Of a stretch of DNA of 64,000 nt, positions 63,772 through 64,000 are shown piece after piece. The notes beneath the pieces were generated by a model that saw only the letters and a program-made list of their open reading frames with translations, was not told where the DNA came from and did no database searches. The translations under genes and the position numbers were made by a program. Source of the stretch: Gammaproteobacteria bacterium (GTDB taxonomy: Bacteria > Pseudomonadota > Gammaproteobacteria > Pseudomonadales > Azotimanducaceae). Position 1 is the stretch's first letter, and each line of letters starts with the position of its first letter. The stretch covers positions 25,020-89,019 of the forward strand of contig VXUA01000066.1 in NCBI GenBank assembly GCA_009837185.1, in the 5' to 3' direction.

Positions 63772-64000
63772 TTAAGTGATCCTCTCAACTTTTAAGGTAA
63801 GTCCGTCAATATCGCGGACGACAACTTTGTCATTTCGTGCAAGGGGTACATCGGCGGTCGCAGTCCATGTTTCACCCTCGGCAAATACCCGACCTTCGTC
63901 GGTGAAATCGGCTAATACCCTAGCTTCCTTGCCAATTAATCCGTCTAGTCCCGAGACCGGACCCTTTCTTCGTTGTTTTAACGCGGTCCGGATCACAAAT
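63772..64000 (-). CDS. NfeD family protein, C-terminal part (runs off the window)
   Basis: The frame is open to the right edge of the window. The visible 75 or so residues are the OB-fold NfeD domain (GLDGLIGKEARVLADFTDEG, GETWTATADVPLARNDKVVV, IDGLTLKVERIT) at the C-terminus. The N-terminal membrane or ClpP-like protease part, if any, lies outside. It is upstream of the slipin gene in the same direction, and the two proteins are expected to interact. Confidence 0.88.
   Translation of the reverse strand, partial: FVIRTALKQRRKGPVSGLDGLIGKEARVLADFTDEGRVFAEGETWTATADVPLARNDKVVVRDIDGLTLKVERIT

Noticed and set aside
1..64000. CRISPR arrays, tRNA or rRNA genes, prophage genes
   Set aside because: No regularly spaced repeats, no tRNA cloverleaf or rRNA-like stretch, and no phage genes were noticed by eye.

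Overview
The window is a chromosomal segment of a free-living gammaproteobacterium, and nearly all of it is housekeeping DNA. The evidence is gene order shared with Escherichia coli and relatives: rppH-ptsP-lgt-thyA-folA; ygfB-pepP-ubiH-gcvT-gcvH-gcvP facing zapA-ssrS(6S RNA)-fau; mreBCD-yhdP-tldD-pmbA; and yrbG-kdsC-lptC-lptA-lptB-rpoN-hpf-ptsN-rapZ-npr facing ibaG-murA. The fur gene is Pseudomonas-like. LPS export (lpt), KDO synthesis (kdsC) and gatCAB indicate a Gram-negative that uses the tRNA amidotransferase route. A caa3-type cytochrome c oxidase and a PQQ dehydrogenase indicate an aerobic, respiring cell. I cannot name the genus.

Layout. 1-350: tail of an IS110-type transposase cut by the window edge. 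553-7386: dapD, then a leftward block folA, thyA, lgt, ptsP and rppH, with an NRDE/TANGO2-like gene set between lgt and ptsP in the opposite direction. 7479-14780: leftward operon ygfB-pepP-ubiH-like-gcvT-gcvH-gcvPA-gcvPB, with tightly overlapping starts and stops. 14856-18818: rightward zapA-associated coiled-coil gene, zapA, an orphan DNA methyltransferase, 6S RNA, fau, def, rpiA, and a small membrane gene interrupted by an in-frame amber codon. 18866-22046: tkt-pgk (leftward). 22175-24193: metK-metF. 24168-26084: a degenerate CheA-like protein. 26224-31682: alanine dehydrogenase, then the cytochrome oxidase operon II-I-III-IV. 31719-37757 (leftward): a gene remnant, a methyltransferase, a YrbL kinase-like gene, a ferredoxin/flavodoxin-NADP reductase, and gatB-gatA-gatC. 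38095-47235: mreB-mreC-mreD, yhdP, tldD, pmbA. 47462-55268 (leftward): dsbA-like, npr, rapZ, ptsN, hpf, rpoN, lptB, lptA, lptC, kdsC, Na/Ca antiporter. 55418-60316: ibaG, murA, zapE, PQQ dehydrogenase. 60330-64000: fur, a yejF-type ABC ATPase, a VOC protein, a slipin and the end of nfeD.

How the genes work together. All three proteins of the nitrogen phosphotransferase relay (EI-Ntr/PtsP, NPr, IIA-Ntr/PtsN) are here, with rapZ, rpoN and hpf beside them. One-carbon metabolism is dense: complete glycine cleavage system, folA, thyA, fau, metF and metK. Envelope and division functions (mre, zapA, zapE, murA, lpt, lgt) form the other large group.

About 40% of the genes begin with GTG or TTG, often overlapping the previous stop codon. 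No CRISPR array, prophage, recognisable tRNA or rRNA was seen. The most unusual items are the CheA-like pseudokinase with a pseudo-receiver, the amber-split membrane protein, the orphan methyltransferase wedged between zapA and 6S RNA, and a Ser in place of the usual Mg-site His in cytochrome oxidase subunit I. None of these amounts to a demonstrated new system.
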